The notes under the pieces were generated by a model. It ran no database searches. It was not told the DNA's origin and saw nothing but the letters and a program-made list of their open reading frames with translations. A stretch of 64,000 bases of DNA, from NCBI GenBank assembly GCA_900105225.1, contig LT629764.1, positions 4,980,501 to 5,044,500 on the forward strand. The letters are read 5' to 3'. Each line of letters starts with the position of its first letter. The stretch's first letter is position 1. This document shows positions 8,497 to 16,741 of the stretch, one piece after another. The position numbers and the translations under genes are program-made. This DNA comes from Paenibacillaceae bacterium GAS479. GTDB lineage: Bacteria; Bacillota; Bacilli; Paenibacillales; Paenibacillaceae.

Positions 8497-9582
8497 TCAC
8501 TTTTCCATTGGCTTTCCATATCTCACTAAAACATGCCACAGTAATTTTAATTCTTGCAGAACTTCTTTGTAGGTTCCTCTATCGCTCCAATTACTTGGAT
8601 TTCGTTTCAAGTCCATAGCTGCAGATCCAATCATATTTATATCAATAAAATCACTTTGCGCAATTCGTTTGGCTAGAGAAGGCATCGAAGGACCTCTAAA
8701 ATTCATAGGGATCTCATCAACCAAAAGTGTAAAGCCCATATGCCAGTAAAGATCAATGGAATACCTTAAACAAATCTGTTCTAAGATTCGTCCTGTATGG
8801 GTGCCCTTAAATGATGGATCGGCAACAAGTATTTTTACGTCTTCTTTAAGGGAAATATTACCATGAACCTGAGCTTCGATATAGTGGTTAAGATTTCGGT
8901 TTGGCACTTTGTTTGATGGATCTTGGAATGGTTTCTCGAGATTGACGAGCATATGATCAATTAAATTTGGGACGGTCAGATTTCTTTCACCAATGGCAAA
9001 ATCATTAGAGAAAGCATCCCTCATGAGAGCAGCCAAAATGAGATCAAATTCCTCATACGTTCCCTTCTCTCCGGGGTCCTGGTGAGAATCCAAATAAGTG
9101 TAAGTGGAACGATGAGAGACCTCAGGGGATAAAAGGAAATAGCATGAACCAAAACGTGGAGCAGGTCCATCAGGATGTAACATGAGATTGAGTGCTCCAT
9201 ATTTAGGCCTTTCGCTATTGGATGAGCCATTTATTTGGTACGCTCCACCAAACATTTTATTCTCCCAAACGTCACGTTCACCACCTGAAAATGCTGATAC
9301 ACTTCCATTCGATAGGAAAGTCTCAAACTGGCTTTTATAAACTCCCTGCTCAAGTAGTGCTTCAGCAACGCTTTTCATGGTCGGATCTAATCTATCTGGG
9401 TGGAAGTGCAGCGCAATGCTTGCATGAGATTTTAGTTTAGTGATAGCATCCTCAAATGTCTTTCGCTCGATGTTGGACATTCGAAGGATTTCCTTAATTG
9501 TTTGCTCCACCTCATTTTTGCGGCTTCTTGCGTAATTTGTTATATACTCTTGAGCTAATTGTTGAGACCTCGATAATTCCAT
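8497..9582 (-). CDS. DUF3626 family protein
   Basis: A 361-aa protein that I match to the uncharacterised DUF3626 family by its conserved landmarks: ALHFHPDR near residue 60, YKSQFETFLSNGSVSAFSGG, a tryptophan-glutamate pair in VWENKMFGG, then YGALNL and PRFGSCYF. Function is unknown. The invariant His, Glu and Arg positions suggest an enzyme, but I would not name a reaction. ATG at 9582 was chosen because AAAGGGAGGGG lies 12 bp upstream. An in-frame TTG at 9612 would put that site inside the coding region. The gene is AT-rich and part of the accessory stretch. Confidence 0.7.
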   Translation of the reverse strand: MELSRSQQLAQEYITNYARSRKNEVEQTIKEILRMSNIERKTFEDAITKLKSHASIALHFHPDRLDPTMKSVAEALLEQGVYKSQFETFLSNGSVSAFSGGERDVWENKMFGGAYQINGSSNSERPKYGALNLMLHPDGPAPRFGSCYFLLSPEVSHRSTYTYLDSHQDPGEKGTYEEFDLILAALMRDAFSNDFAIGERNLTVPNLIDHMLVNLEKPFQDPSNKVPNRNLNHYIEAQVHGNISLKEDVKILVADPSFKGTHTGRILEQICLRYSIDLYWHMGFTLLVDEIPMNFRGPSMPSLAKRIAQSDFIDINMIGSAAMDLKRNPSNWSDRGTYKEVLQELKLLWHVLVRYGKPMEK

Positions 9583-9689
9583 AGGTAGAAGAGTCCCCTC
9601 CCTTTTATTCAATGGACCGTAAGGGAAAATGCAGATTTAATACAAAAGCGACAGTTTAGGACTTTATTTGCTGCTGACAGGTGCCCGAT

Positions 9690-10178
9690 CTACGACCTGA
9701 TTATTGTATCGGTTAGCGGGCTGGAAGGCCGTCGGAAGCTTGCCAACTCTAATCCCGGAGCAACTTCCTTGCGCCCAGTCTCCGTGAATCCCATGGAGAG
9801 ATATAGCTTTATCGCAGGAGTATTGAGTGCTCCCGTTGAGACGAGCCAGTCTACGTTGGGGTGTAGCGCCAGCGTTTGGCGGAGCAAAAATTGGCCGATT
9901 CCTTTGCGGAAAAAGTCTGGATGAACGACCAAACGATCAATTGTAAGCTCACCGGTGGATTCTTGTTCCAATGCAATTGCCCCGGCCAGTCTGCCATCTA
10001 AACGGCAGCCATAAAAGGTTGCATTTGAGGTCAGCAAAGCTTCATGGGTTTCATTAATTTGTGGAATTCCATCAAAGCCAATGAGACGTGCTTCTACAAG
10101 ATAGGCGGCCGTCTGCAACGAGCGCAGCTCATTTGATACCGCGGAATCGCCAATGATTAAAGGTTTCATTGTGTACAT
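9690..10178 (-). CDS. GNAT family N-acetyltransferase
   Basis: A 162-aa GCN5-related acetyltransferase. Motif A with the acetyl-CoA pyrophosphate loop is clear in RLVVHPDFFRKGIGQFLL (residues ~90-107), and a NTPAIKLYLSMGF motif B follows. The acceptor substrate is unknown. GAAGAGGG precedes the ATG. It runs the same way as the CGNR gene just upstream of it, and the two may be co-transcribed across about 90 bp. Confidence 0.86.
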   Translation of the reverse strand: MYTMKPLIIGDSAVSNELRSLQTAAYLVEARLIGFDGIPQINETHEALLTSNATFYGCRLDGRLAGAIALEQESTGELTIDRLVVHPDFFRKGIGQFLLRQTLALHPNVDWLVSTGALNTPAIKLYLSMGFTETGRKEVAPGLELASFRRPSSPLTDTIIRS

Positions 10179-10267
10179 ATTGACCCTCTTCTCTTTATTC
10201 TATTGGAGGCGATGCATCCTCTATTGACATAGTCATAGATTTGCTATGATTTTTGCCGCTATTCTTG

Positions 10268-10960
10268 CTAATTCTTACTACTATTCTCGAACTTGTCCTT
10301 GGCGCGCTCACGAAACCGACGAACTTTCATTAAGTTTCCGCAACATTTGTCATCGCAGTAACGCTTCGATCGATTGCGAGTTCCGTCATAGTACATCCAT
10401 TTGCAGTCTGGATTGTCACAGATTCGAAAACGCTCCAGCTCCCCGTGGGCAAGAGTTGCAGCATAAGCGGCAGTGATGCGGGCCATCACGTTGCCCCAGC
10501 CTGCGGCTTGAGATGATTCCAGCATCTGCAACGCTCCAGCTTCCCAGACTATGCTCCTCGTAAAGGGAGAATCAGCAAGATACTTATTCAGCAATGTAAA
10601 ATCATCCTGCACAAGCGCGACAGGAGGAGTGCCTCTTACGGACTCGTTGATCCGATGTGTAAGCTGACGTAGTCCATCGCGCAGATGTTTCAGTTCAATC
10701 AACTCGTTCACAGTCGGATTACTTGCCATGACAATGTCAGTTGCTTGCTTGTTCACAGTCGGATTACTTGCCGTAGTATTGTCCGTTGCCTGCAAGTCCA
10801 TTGCTGGATCATTGGCTATTGATGAGGCTGTCAGATCGTCGCTGTAACCATAAGAGGACAAAAAGTGGCTCCTCCATGAAGGAGACTCCAGACGATCCTC
10901 ACTTGCTCCGCTGCCTCTCCAATCATGCCAAAGGCTGTTTAAAAAGTCTTTCCAGATCAT
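10268..10960 (-). CDS. CGNR zinc finger / ABATE domain protein
   Basis: A 230-aa putative stress-responsive regulator. An N-terminal ABATE-like helical region is followed by a C-terminal CGNR treble-clef zinc finger: the cysteines of CDNPDCKWMYYD and CDDKCCGNLMKVRRFRER are all present. Such proteins are thought to bind DNA. ATG at 10960 follows GAGGAAGG by 7 bp; an in-frame TTG at 11008 has no site. A 15-residue stretch containing ATD-x-x-x-ASNPTVN occurs twice in tandem (around 10705-10800), probably a recent duplication within a linker. Divergent from the DinB gene. Confidence 0.85.
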   Translation of the reverse strand: MIWKDFLNSLWHDWRGSGASEDRLESPSWRSHFLSSYGYSDDLTASSIANDPAMDLQATDNTTASNPTVNKQATDIVMASNPTVNELIELKHLRDGLRQLTHRINESVRGTPPVALVQDDFTLLNKYLADSPFTRSIVWEAGALQMLESSQAAGWGNVMARITAAYAATLAHGELERFRICDNPDCKWMYYDGTRNRSKRYCDDKCCGNLMKVRRFRERAKDKFENSSKN

Positions 10961-11128
10961 AGGCGGTCCTTCCTCTTGATCGTAATGATAGCGACTGCAA
11001 GGTAACAAGATAAATGGAAAATAATAGTTACAAAATAGAAATGAAGGGGTATACTACAATGGAATCAATGTAACTAGCTAAAGGTAATTATATCGTTACC
11101 AACAATCGCGTACAAGGAGGAATGAAGG

Positions 11129-11626
11129 ATGAGCAGAGAAAAAACGAAGCTACTGGAGAAGGCATGGGAATATGCCTACGAAACAGAGGATTGGTCGCCT
11201 CCACTCAAAATGGCTCTGCAGGACGTAACGGAAGAACAGGCGGACTGGCGGCCGCAAGGTGCGGCAAGCAACACAATTCGTGAAACGGTCCATCACCTGA
11301 TTTACTACAAAGAAAAGTTTTTGCAGAAGTCAGGCCATAAGCCAGATGGCATAACGAATACGGATACGTTCCAGGCTGCCGCAATCCGCGCCGAAGATGC
11401 GAGTTGGGATGAAACAAGAGATCGACTAGCTGCAGCTCATGCTCAAATTGCTTCGATCATCCGCGAGTGGAGCAGCGATGAAGATTATGACAGGGAGATT
11501 ACCAAAAACTACACGGCCGGACAATGGGTATCCAGCCTTGCCAACCATGATGCTTATCATATTGGGCAAATTGTTTTGCTGCGCAAGCTTCAAGGTACAT
11601 GGGCGGCGACTCGTTCTTTTCAATAA
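11129..11626 (+). CDS. DinB family protein
   Basis: A 165-aa four-helix-bundle DinB/YfiT-like protein. The putative metal ligands are present: His in TVHHLIYYKE near the middle, and two His in NHDAYHIGQI near the end. In Gram-positive bacteria such proteins include thiol-transferases and damage-inducible proteins of unknown reaction. AAGGAGG lies about 8 bp before the ATG. Divergent from the CGNR gene across a 168-bp spacer that should hold both promoters. An intrinsic terminator follows. Confidence 0.85.
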   Translation: MSREKTKLLEKAWEYAYETEDWSPPLKMALQDVTEEQADWRPQGAASNTIRETVHHLIYYKEKFLQKSGHKPDGITNTDTFQAAAIRAEDASWDETRDRLAAAHAQIASIIREWSSDEDYDREITKNYTAGQWVSSLANHDAYHIGQIVLLRKLQGTWAATRSFQ

Positions 11627-11644
11627 ATAGATAGCGTATGACGC

Positions 11645-11687
11645 TCCGGCGGACAGCATGATGCTGTTCGGCCGGATCTTTTTTGTG
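11645..11687 (+). terminator. Intrinsic terminator after DinB gene
   Basis: A stem of TCCGGC plus GGACAGCA paired with TGCTGTTC plus GCCGGA, with one bulge and a TGA loop, is followed by a run of six T. Confidence 0.8.
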
Positions 11688-11755
11688 ATCCGGAGGCAGG
11701 TATTTAATTGATGTTCACAGGAAACAAGAAGTCAGAAAATCAGCTATTCACCAAT

Positions 11756-12997
11756 TCACCAATTCACCAACTGTTCCAATCGTGGCTCAGTGGCGAGAGC
11801 GGCTTGGGACGGCTCAATTCGCTCACAGTCTAGGTAGGCTCGGAATTGCCGGAAAGCGAGTCGGATACTTGTCTCCAGAGATTCGGTCCAGACGAGATCA
11901 GGTTCCGGCCACCAGCCAATGATGATTCTGCTGCCGTTCGCTCCTTTAGTACGTCCTGGCTCAAAGCGAGCGACAATTTGGTCCCCATGAAGGACTGGCA
12001 GAACGTAATAGCCGTATTGGCGCTGGGCGGCTGGTTTGTAAACCTCCCACGTATAGGTGAAGCCGAAAAGCTCACGAACAAGTCTGCGATCCCATAACAA
12101 GTTGTCTAATGGAGCCAAAAAGGAGGTGCGGCATGGAGCGGACTCCCATCGTTTCTCCGGGTCCGACGCGAACCAACGCTCCAAATCTTCGCTGCGGGCA
12201 TAGTGGGGAGCGCTCAGTCCATCGGCGTCGACTACAATCAAAAGTCCTTCTTCTGCTAACTCGCGAAATATGTCGTTGCGCTGGGAAGCATTCATGAAGC
12301 GAGTGCCAACCCAGGCATCAGAGGCGCGAGGATGCAGCAAGCCAACTCCGCCAATCCGCCGCAGCACTCTCCAGCGTGCATGACCCGAATCATCCGGATA
12401 AGGATCTGGAGCGGCAAGAAGTTCCGGAGAGAGCCAATTCTCCGCCAGATCGTAAACACGTTGATTGCGCTGTTTGCGGGCAATCACGAGCTCTCCCCAT
12501 AAATACATACTTTCCATCGCAGCCTTGGACAGTCTGGCCGGTGCCCAAGCCCAGTCAAGCTTGATGCTGCTATCCAACTCGCGTGAGAGCAGTGGTCCAC
12601 GCTCCTGCAGCGCTTGTCTGACTGTAGACGTGAAAGCCGCAATCTGGGGCAGGTTACCATAACTCTCTTTGGCTTTGTCGCGTGTTCTGTGGAACATCGG
12701 CCAATCAGAAGTGGCATAAATGCTCATCACTTTATCCAGTCCATCAACCAGTAGCCGATCCTTGTATAACAGCTCGTCCAACATAATCGGCCGAAAGTCT
12801 GGCAAGCGTGACTGCAACACGAGCTCGGCGTTGCGTCCTGCCGCATCAAGAGGATCGAACTGGATGCAGCCGACCCTTCGGATATATTCCATGATGCCAT
12901 CCTTCCCTTTGAAGGGCTGATCCTGGCCTAACCCATGATGATCCAGCAGGAAGCGGCGGGCATCGCGATTGGACAGCTTTATCGTCTTAAGGGCCAT
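11756..12997 (-). CDS. AlkX/YcaQ-like DNA glycosylase (HTH_42, crosslink repair)
   Basis: A 413-aa winged-helix protein of the HTH_42 superfamily. This family includes AlkZ and E. coli YcaQ/AlkX, DNA glycosylases that unhook interstrand crosslinks and remove bulky N7-alkyl adducts. The catalytic Q-phi-D motif of the YcaQ type is visible as Gln46-Phe47-Asp48 in GCIQFDPL; AlkZ would show Q-phi-Q. The conserved RRIGGVGLLHPR and FLAPLDNLLWDRR blocks are also present. ATG at 12997 follows AAGGAG by 8 bp. An upstream in-frame TTG at 13024 lacks a site. No biosynthetic cluster lies nearby, so a general repair role fits better than self-resistance. Confidence 0.83.
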   Translation of the reverse strand: MALKTIKLSNRDARRFLLDHHGLGQDQPFKGKDGIMEYIRRVGCIQFDPLDAAGRNAELVLQSRLPDFRPIMLDELLYKDRLLVDGLDKVMSIYATSDWPMFHRTRDKAKESYGNLPQIAAFTSTVRQALQERGPLLSRELDSSIKLDWAWAPARLSKAAMESMYLWGELVIARKQRNQRVYDLAENWLSPELLAAPDPYPDDSGHARWRVLRRIGGVGLLHPRASDAWVGTRFMNASQRNDIFRELAEEGLLIVVDADGLSAPHYARSEDLERWFASDPEKRWESAPCRTSFLAPLDNLLWDRRLVRELFGFTYTWEVYKPAAQRQYGYYVLPVLHGDQIVARFEPGRTKGANGSRIIIGWWPEPDLVWTESLETSIRLAFRQFRAYLDCERIEPSQAALATEPRLEQLVNW

Positions 12998-13498
12998 GTT
13001 CAGTTGCTCCTTTCTCAATTCCAAAACTGACGGCTTGTTTTCACGAACAAACGTTCCTTTTCTGCATTATAACGGAAGCCTCTGGAAAAAGAAAGCGAAC
13101 ACATCTTTATCAAAATTTCGTATCCACGAACTTTAAACAGCCTCTGTTTTGGACATTGTGTCCAATCCTTTTTAGCCCATCTGTCTAATGAAATGAAAGC
13201 ATCACGACATTACGATTGAGTTATCAACGTTCAAAGCGGCATGGAAATGCCAAGAAAATTCAAGCTAAATGCCAAGAGAATGCAAGGGAGAGGCAAAGTA
13301 ATCTCGTTTTCATACGAGGGACAGAAGTATCGGTTAAAAAGAGTCTGTTTACTAGTTGAGTCGTTCAGGCTCATGTTCAAGGAATAAAATGGCTTTAACC
13401 GGGATTTATTTGGGCTATCTAGTGTTTGACGCCGCATAAGCTAAGGAAGGCATGTACAACTGCATTGAACCGTGAGGAGTATGAAAGGAGACGGGATA
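12998..13498 (+). promoter_or_regulatory. Control region of the pyrimidine-catabolic locus
   Basis: A 500-bp spacer with no supported gene. It holds a perfect palindrome TTGGACA-TTG-TGTCCAA (13149-13165). It also holds two direct repeats, aaatgccaagaaaattcaag (13245-13264) and aaatgccaagagaatgcaag (13267-13286), 18/20 identical and spaced 22 bp start to start, about two helical turns. Both are good candidates for regulator binding sites upstream of the dehydrogenase gene. I could not place a convincing sigma-A promoter. AAAGGAG at about 13484-13490 serves the ATG at 13499. Confidence 0.5.
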
Positions 13499-14983
13499 AT
13501 GGCAGAGACAGCGCAAATAAGCGAAACCACAGCGACGCCGCGTAGATTGGCCAATTGGATCGGCGGCCGCTGGGAGGAAGCATCAGCGGAAACTAACTAT
13601 GCGCCGGTGCTGAACCCGGCAACAGGCAAGATGCTTGCAGAGGTTCCGTTATCGGGTAAGGCTGAGGTGAACCTTGCCATAGTGGCAGCTACGGAAGCTT
13701 TTCAAGCGTGGCAGAAGGTGCCTGTTCCCGCACGGGCACGACTGTTTTTCCGCTATCAGAGTCTGTTGCTAGAGTATCGGGATGAGTTGGCCGAGCTGCT
13801 TGCCTCCGAAAACGGCAAAAGCCTAGAGGAAGCACAAGGCGAAGTACAGCGGGGTGTAGAGTGCGTCGAGTTCGCTGCCGGAGCACCGACTTTAATGATG
13901 GGGAGCCAGCTTCCAGACATTGCGACTGGCCTGGAGTCGGGTATGTTCCGCTATCCGCTAGGTGTTGTCTGCGGCGTCTCCCCGTTCAACTTCCCGATGA
14001 TGGTGCCGTGCTGGATGTTCCCTTTAGCAGTCGCCTGCGGCAATGCTTTTGTACTTAAGCCTTCAGAGCGCACACCCTTACTTGCTTGCCGACTCGCAGA
14101 GCTTTTCCAAGAGGCGGGTTTCCCTCCAGGCGTGCTTAGTCTCGTTCATGGATCGCGGGAAGCGGTGGATGCGTTGCTTGATCATCAGGGAATTGCCGCA
14201 GTAAGCTTCGTGGGCTCGCAGCCTGCGGCGGAGGCGGTGTATCGGCGCGGTACGGCGGCTGGCAAACGGGTGCAGGCGCTTGCCGGCGCCAAAAATCACA
14301 GCATCGTGCTGGCCGATGCGGATTTGCCGGCGGCAGCGCGCCAGGTTGCGGCAGCCGCTTTCGGTTCAGCGGGTCAGCGCTGCATGGCTTGCTCTGTCGT
14401 CAGCGTGCAGCAGGAGGTTTTGGAGCCTTTTCTCCGGCTGTTGCTTGAGCAGGCAGATGCAATGCGGTCTGACGGCGGGGGAGGACCAGCCGGTGTAGCG
14501 ACGCCGATGATCCGCTGCGAGAGCCGGGATCGTTCGCTTGGGTTGGTTGAGAGGGCGCTACTGCAAGGCGCAGAACTCTTCCGCGACGGGCGGCTCGATC
14601 CAACTCCAACGGGCTGCGAATCTTTTCTGGGGCCGACGATTCTGACTGGTGTAACGGAAGAGATGGATGCTTGGCGCGAGGAGCTGTTCGCTCCGGTGTT
14701 ATGTGTGGCGTCCATCGCAAACCTGGATGAGGGCATTGAGCTCGCCAACCGCTCGCCGTTTGCCAACGGTGCTTGTCTGTACACGGACAGCGCCAAAGCG
14801 GTGCGCCGTTTCCGCGAGGGAATCGACGCAGGCATGTTAGGCATCAACATCGGCGTGCCGGCTCCAATGGCTTTTTTTCCTTTTAGCGGATACAAAAATT
14901 CGTTCTACGGCGATCTGCATGCGAATGGCAAGGACGGCGTGGAGTTCTACACTCGTAAAAAAATGGTCACTGCCCGCTATTAA
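13499..14983 (+). CDS. mmsA: CoA-acylating (methyl)malonate-semialdehyde dehydrogenase
   Basis: A 494-aa aldehyde dehydrogenase of the MMSDH branch, which oxidises malonate semialdehyde to acetyl-CoA (or methylmalonate semialdehyde to propionyl-CoA) with NAD+, CoA and loss of CO2. MMSDH landmarks are visible: SPFNFPMMVPCWMFP around residues 161-175, GAKNHSIVLADAD around 263-275, and catalytic Cys295 with the neighbouring Arg294 in AGQRCMACS. ATG at 13499 follows AAAGGAG by about 8 bp; an in-frame ATG at 13472 has no comparable site. With the aminotransferase that follows, it would finish uracil degradation at acetyl-CoA. An inositol or valine role is possible but the neighbours favour pyrimidines. 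Confidence 0.9.
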   Translation: MAETAQISETTATPRRLANWIGGRWEEASAETNYAPVLNPATGKMLAEVPLSGKAEVNLAIVAATEAFQAWQKVPVPARARLFFRYQSLLLEYRDELAELLASENGKSLEEAQGEVQRGVECVEFAAGAPTLMMGSQLPDIATGLESGMFRYPLGVVCGVSPFNFPMMVPCWMFPLAVACGNAFVLKPSERTPLLACRLAELFQEAGFPPGVLSLVHGSREAVDALLDHQGIAAVSFVGSQPAAEAVYRRGTAAGKRVQALAGAKNHSIVLADADLPAAARQVAAAAFGSAGQRCMACSVVSVQQEVLEPFLRLLLEQADAMRSDGGGGPAGVATPMIRCESRDRSLGLVERALLQGAELFRDGRLDPTPTGCESFLGPTILTGVTEEMDAWREELFAPVLCVASIANLDEGIELANRSPFANGACLYTDSAKAVRRFREGIDAGMLGINIGVPAPMAFFPFSGYKNSFYGDLHANGKDGVEFYTRKKMVTARY

Positions 14984-14989
14984 AGTGCG

Positions 14990-15158
14990 TGTTCAAAAAG
15001 GTCGTCATTGGGCACCGAGAAGGTTGTATGAACGGGAAGAAGGAGGAGCGGAGTGTAGGCAAACCTACATGAGCACCGGACTTCGAAGGTGAATAAAAGA
15101 TTCGATGTCGAGTTCGCTTCCTGCTTTACTTCGTGATCAAGGGTGGCCTTTTTGAACA
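14990..15158. repeat. 169-bp MITE-like palindromic element
   Basis: The ends are the perfect 12-bp inverted repeat TGTTCAAAAAGG / CCTTTTTGAACA, and similarity between the arms continues inward (TTG..CAC.GA). The centre contains a smaller GTAGG-CAAA-CCTAC hairpin. It encodes nothing convincing. It sits between mmsA and the aminotransferase gene, which otherwise look like one operon. The structure is that of a non-autonomous mobile or REP-like repeat. Its copy number is unknown from this window. Confidence 0.6.
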
Positions 15159-15201
15159 ACCTCTTAAAGCGGATGACTGTTAAAAAAGGAGCGATGGCTC
15201 A

Positions 15202-16614
15202 ATGGCGCAACAGGGTACGGAGGCTTCCGGAATGGAGCCTAATGGAGCGGTATCTGGAGTACTGAAGTCTGATCATCTGCTGGAGAAGGATCGGCGCCAT
15301 TTATGGCATAATATGCGTCCCTATCGGGCCAACGACCGTCCGCTTGTCATCGTGGATGCCAAGGGCTCCTGGGTCACGGATCATGAGGGCAAACGCTACC
15401 TAGATGGGATGTCAGGGTTATGGTGCGTCAATGTCGGTTACGGACGCAAGGAACTGGCCGATGCAGCCGCGCGTCAGCTCCAGCGGATGCCTTATTACCC
15501 GCTTACCCAGTCTCATTTGCCGGCGATTGAGCTGGCGGAAAAGCTGGGGGAATGGCTGGAAGGGGACTATGTCGTCTTTTTTGCCAATAGTGGTTCTGAG
15601 GCGAATGAGACGGCATTCAAAATTGCTCGCCAATACCAGCAGCATATCGGAAAACCGCTGCGGACGAAGTTCATCGCTCGCTACAGGGGGTATCATGGCA
15701 GCTCGCTCGGAGCGCTTGCAGCAACCGGTCAAGCAATTCGTAAGCAAGGCTACGAGCCGCTGGCAGCAGGTTTCCTGCATGTCCGTCCGCCCGACAGCTA
15801 CCGGCGCCCGGAAGGCATGACTGCGGAAGCTTTTCAACTGCTGTGCGCGAGGGAAATTGAAGACCGGATCATTTGGGAAGGTGAGGACACGGTAGCTGGC
15901 GTCATCATGGAACCGGTCATTACTGGTGGCGGCATTATAGTGCCTGATCTACTATATGTCGATGAAGTTCGGCGCATTTGCACCGAATACGGCGTTCTGC
16001 TGATCATCGACGAGGTCATTTGCGGTTTTGGTCGTTCGGGGCGCAAGTTCGGACATCACAATTATGGTATCGCTCCGGATATTGTAACGATGGCCAAAGG
16101 ACTTACAAGCGGTTATCTGCCGCTAGCTGCTACCGCTGTTAAACGTGAAATTTATGAAGCTTTCCAACGAACGGGCGAATACGATCATTTGCGACATGTG
16201 AACACCTTCGGCGGCAATCCGGCTGCTTGTGCGCTGGCAATGGCTAATCTGGAAGTGATGGAAAAAGAACAGCTGCCGCAGCTCGCCGCCCGCCTTGGTG
16301 AAGAGCTGCTTGACGGGCTGAAGCGCGAACTCGCGGATCATCCGTATGTTGGCGACATTCGTGGCTTTGGCCTATTGATCGGCATTGAGCTGGTCGAGGA
16401 CCGCAACAGCCGCAAACCAGCCTCAGCCTCCATTGTGCAATCGGTCATCGACCGCTGTCGCGCTGCCGGACTGATCATTAGTAAAAACGGCGATACAGTC
16501 GCTGGTATGAACAATGTGCTGACCACAGCACCGCCTTTGTCCTCAACGGACGAGGATATGGCGTTCCTGATGACGGTGCTGGTGGAATCTATTGGGTCGC
16601 TTCGGCAGAATTGA
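15202..16614 (+). CDS. Class III aminotransferase, probable beta-alanine:pyruvate transaminase
   Basis: A 470-aa PLP enzyme of the omega-aminotransferase group. ANSGSEANE (129-137) binds the cofactor phosphate, Asp270 sits in LLIIDEVICGFGRSG, and the Schiff-base lysine is Lys299 in DIVTMAKGLTSGY. In this locus the natural substrate is beta-alanine, giving malonate semialdehyde for the dehydrogenase encoded upstream. Other omega-amino acids cannot be excluded. AAAGGAG lies about 10 bp before the ATG. It converges with the pucR-like gene across about 130 bp. An N-terminal extension of about 20 residues is poorly conserved in composition. Confidence 0.88.
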   Translation: MAQQGTEASGMEPNGAVSGVLKSDHLLEKDRRHLWHNMRPYRANDRPLVIVDAKGSWVTDHEGKRYLDGMSGLWCVNVGYGRKELADAAARQLQRMPYYPLTQSHLPAIELAEKLGEWLEGDYVVFFANSGSEANETAFKIARQYQQHIGKPLRTKFIARYRGYHGSSLGALAATGQAIRKQGYEPLAAGFLHVRPPDSYRRPEGMTAEAFQLLCAREIEDRIIWEGEDTVAGVIMEPVITGGGIIVPDLLYVDEVRRICTEYGVLLIIDEVICGFGRSGRKFGHHNYGIAPDIVTMAKGLTSGYLPLAATAVKREIYEAFQRTGEYDHLRHVNTFGGNPAACALAMANLEVMEKEQLPQLAARLGEELLDGLKRELADHPYVGDIRGFGLLIGIELVEDRNSRKPASASIVQSVIDRCRAAGLIISKNGDTVAGMNNVLTTAPPLSSTDEDMAFLMTVLVESIGSLRQN

Positions 16615-16741
16615 GACATTGAGCGGTATGGAATTGCGGCACGGTGGCATGTTGACGGTATAACATGATTAAAGATTATTGCAGTGTGCTGCGGTGTCCG
16701 CCTGACAGGGTTGAAAAGTATTGCTGAGGCGTGCTTCAGCA

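Noticed and set aside
13231-13437. 68-codon minus-strand ORF in the mmsA control region
   Set aside because: No ribosome site, overlaps the candidate operator repeats, composition not protein-like.
13025-13498. Sigma-54 promoter for mmsA
   Set aside because: No TGGCAC-N5-TTGC type element could be found in the spacer.
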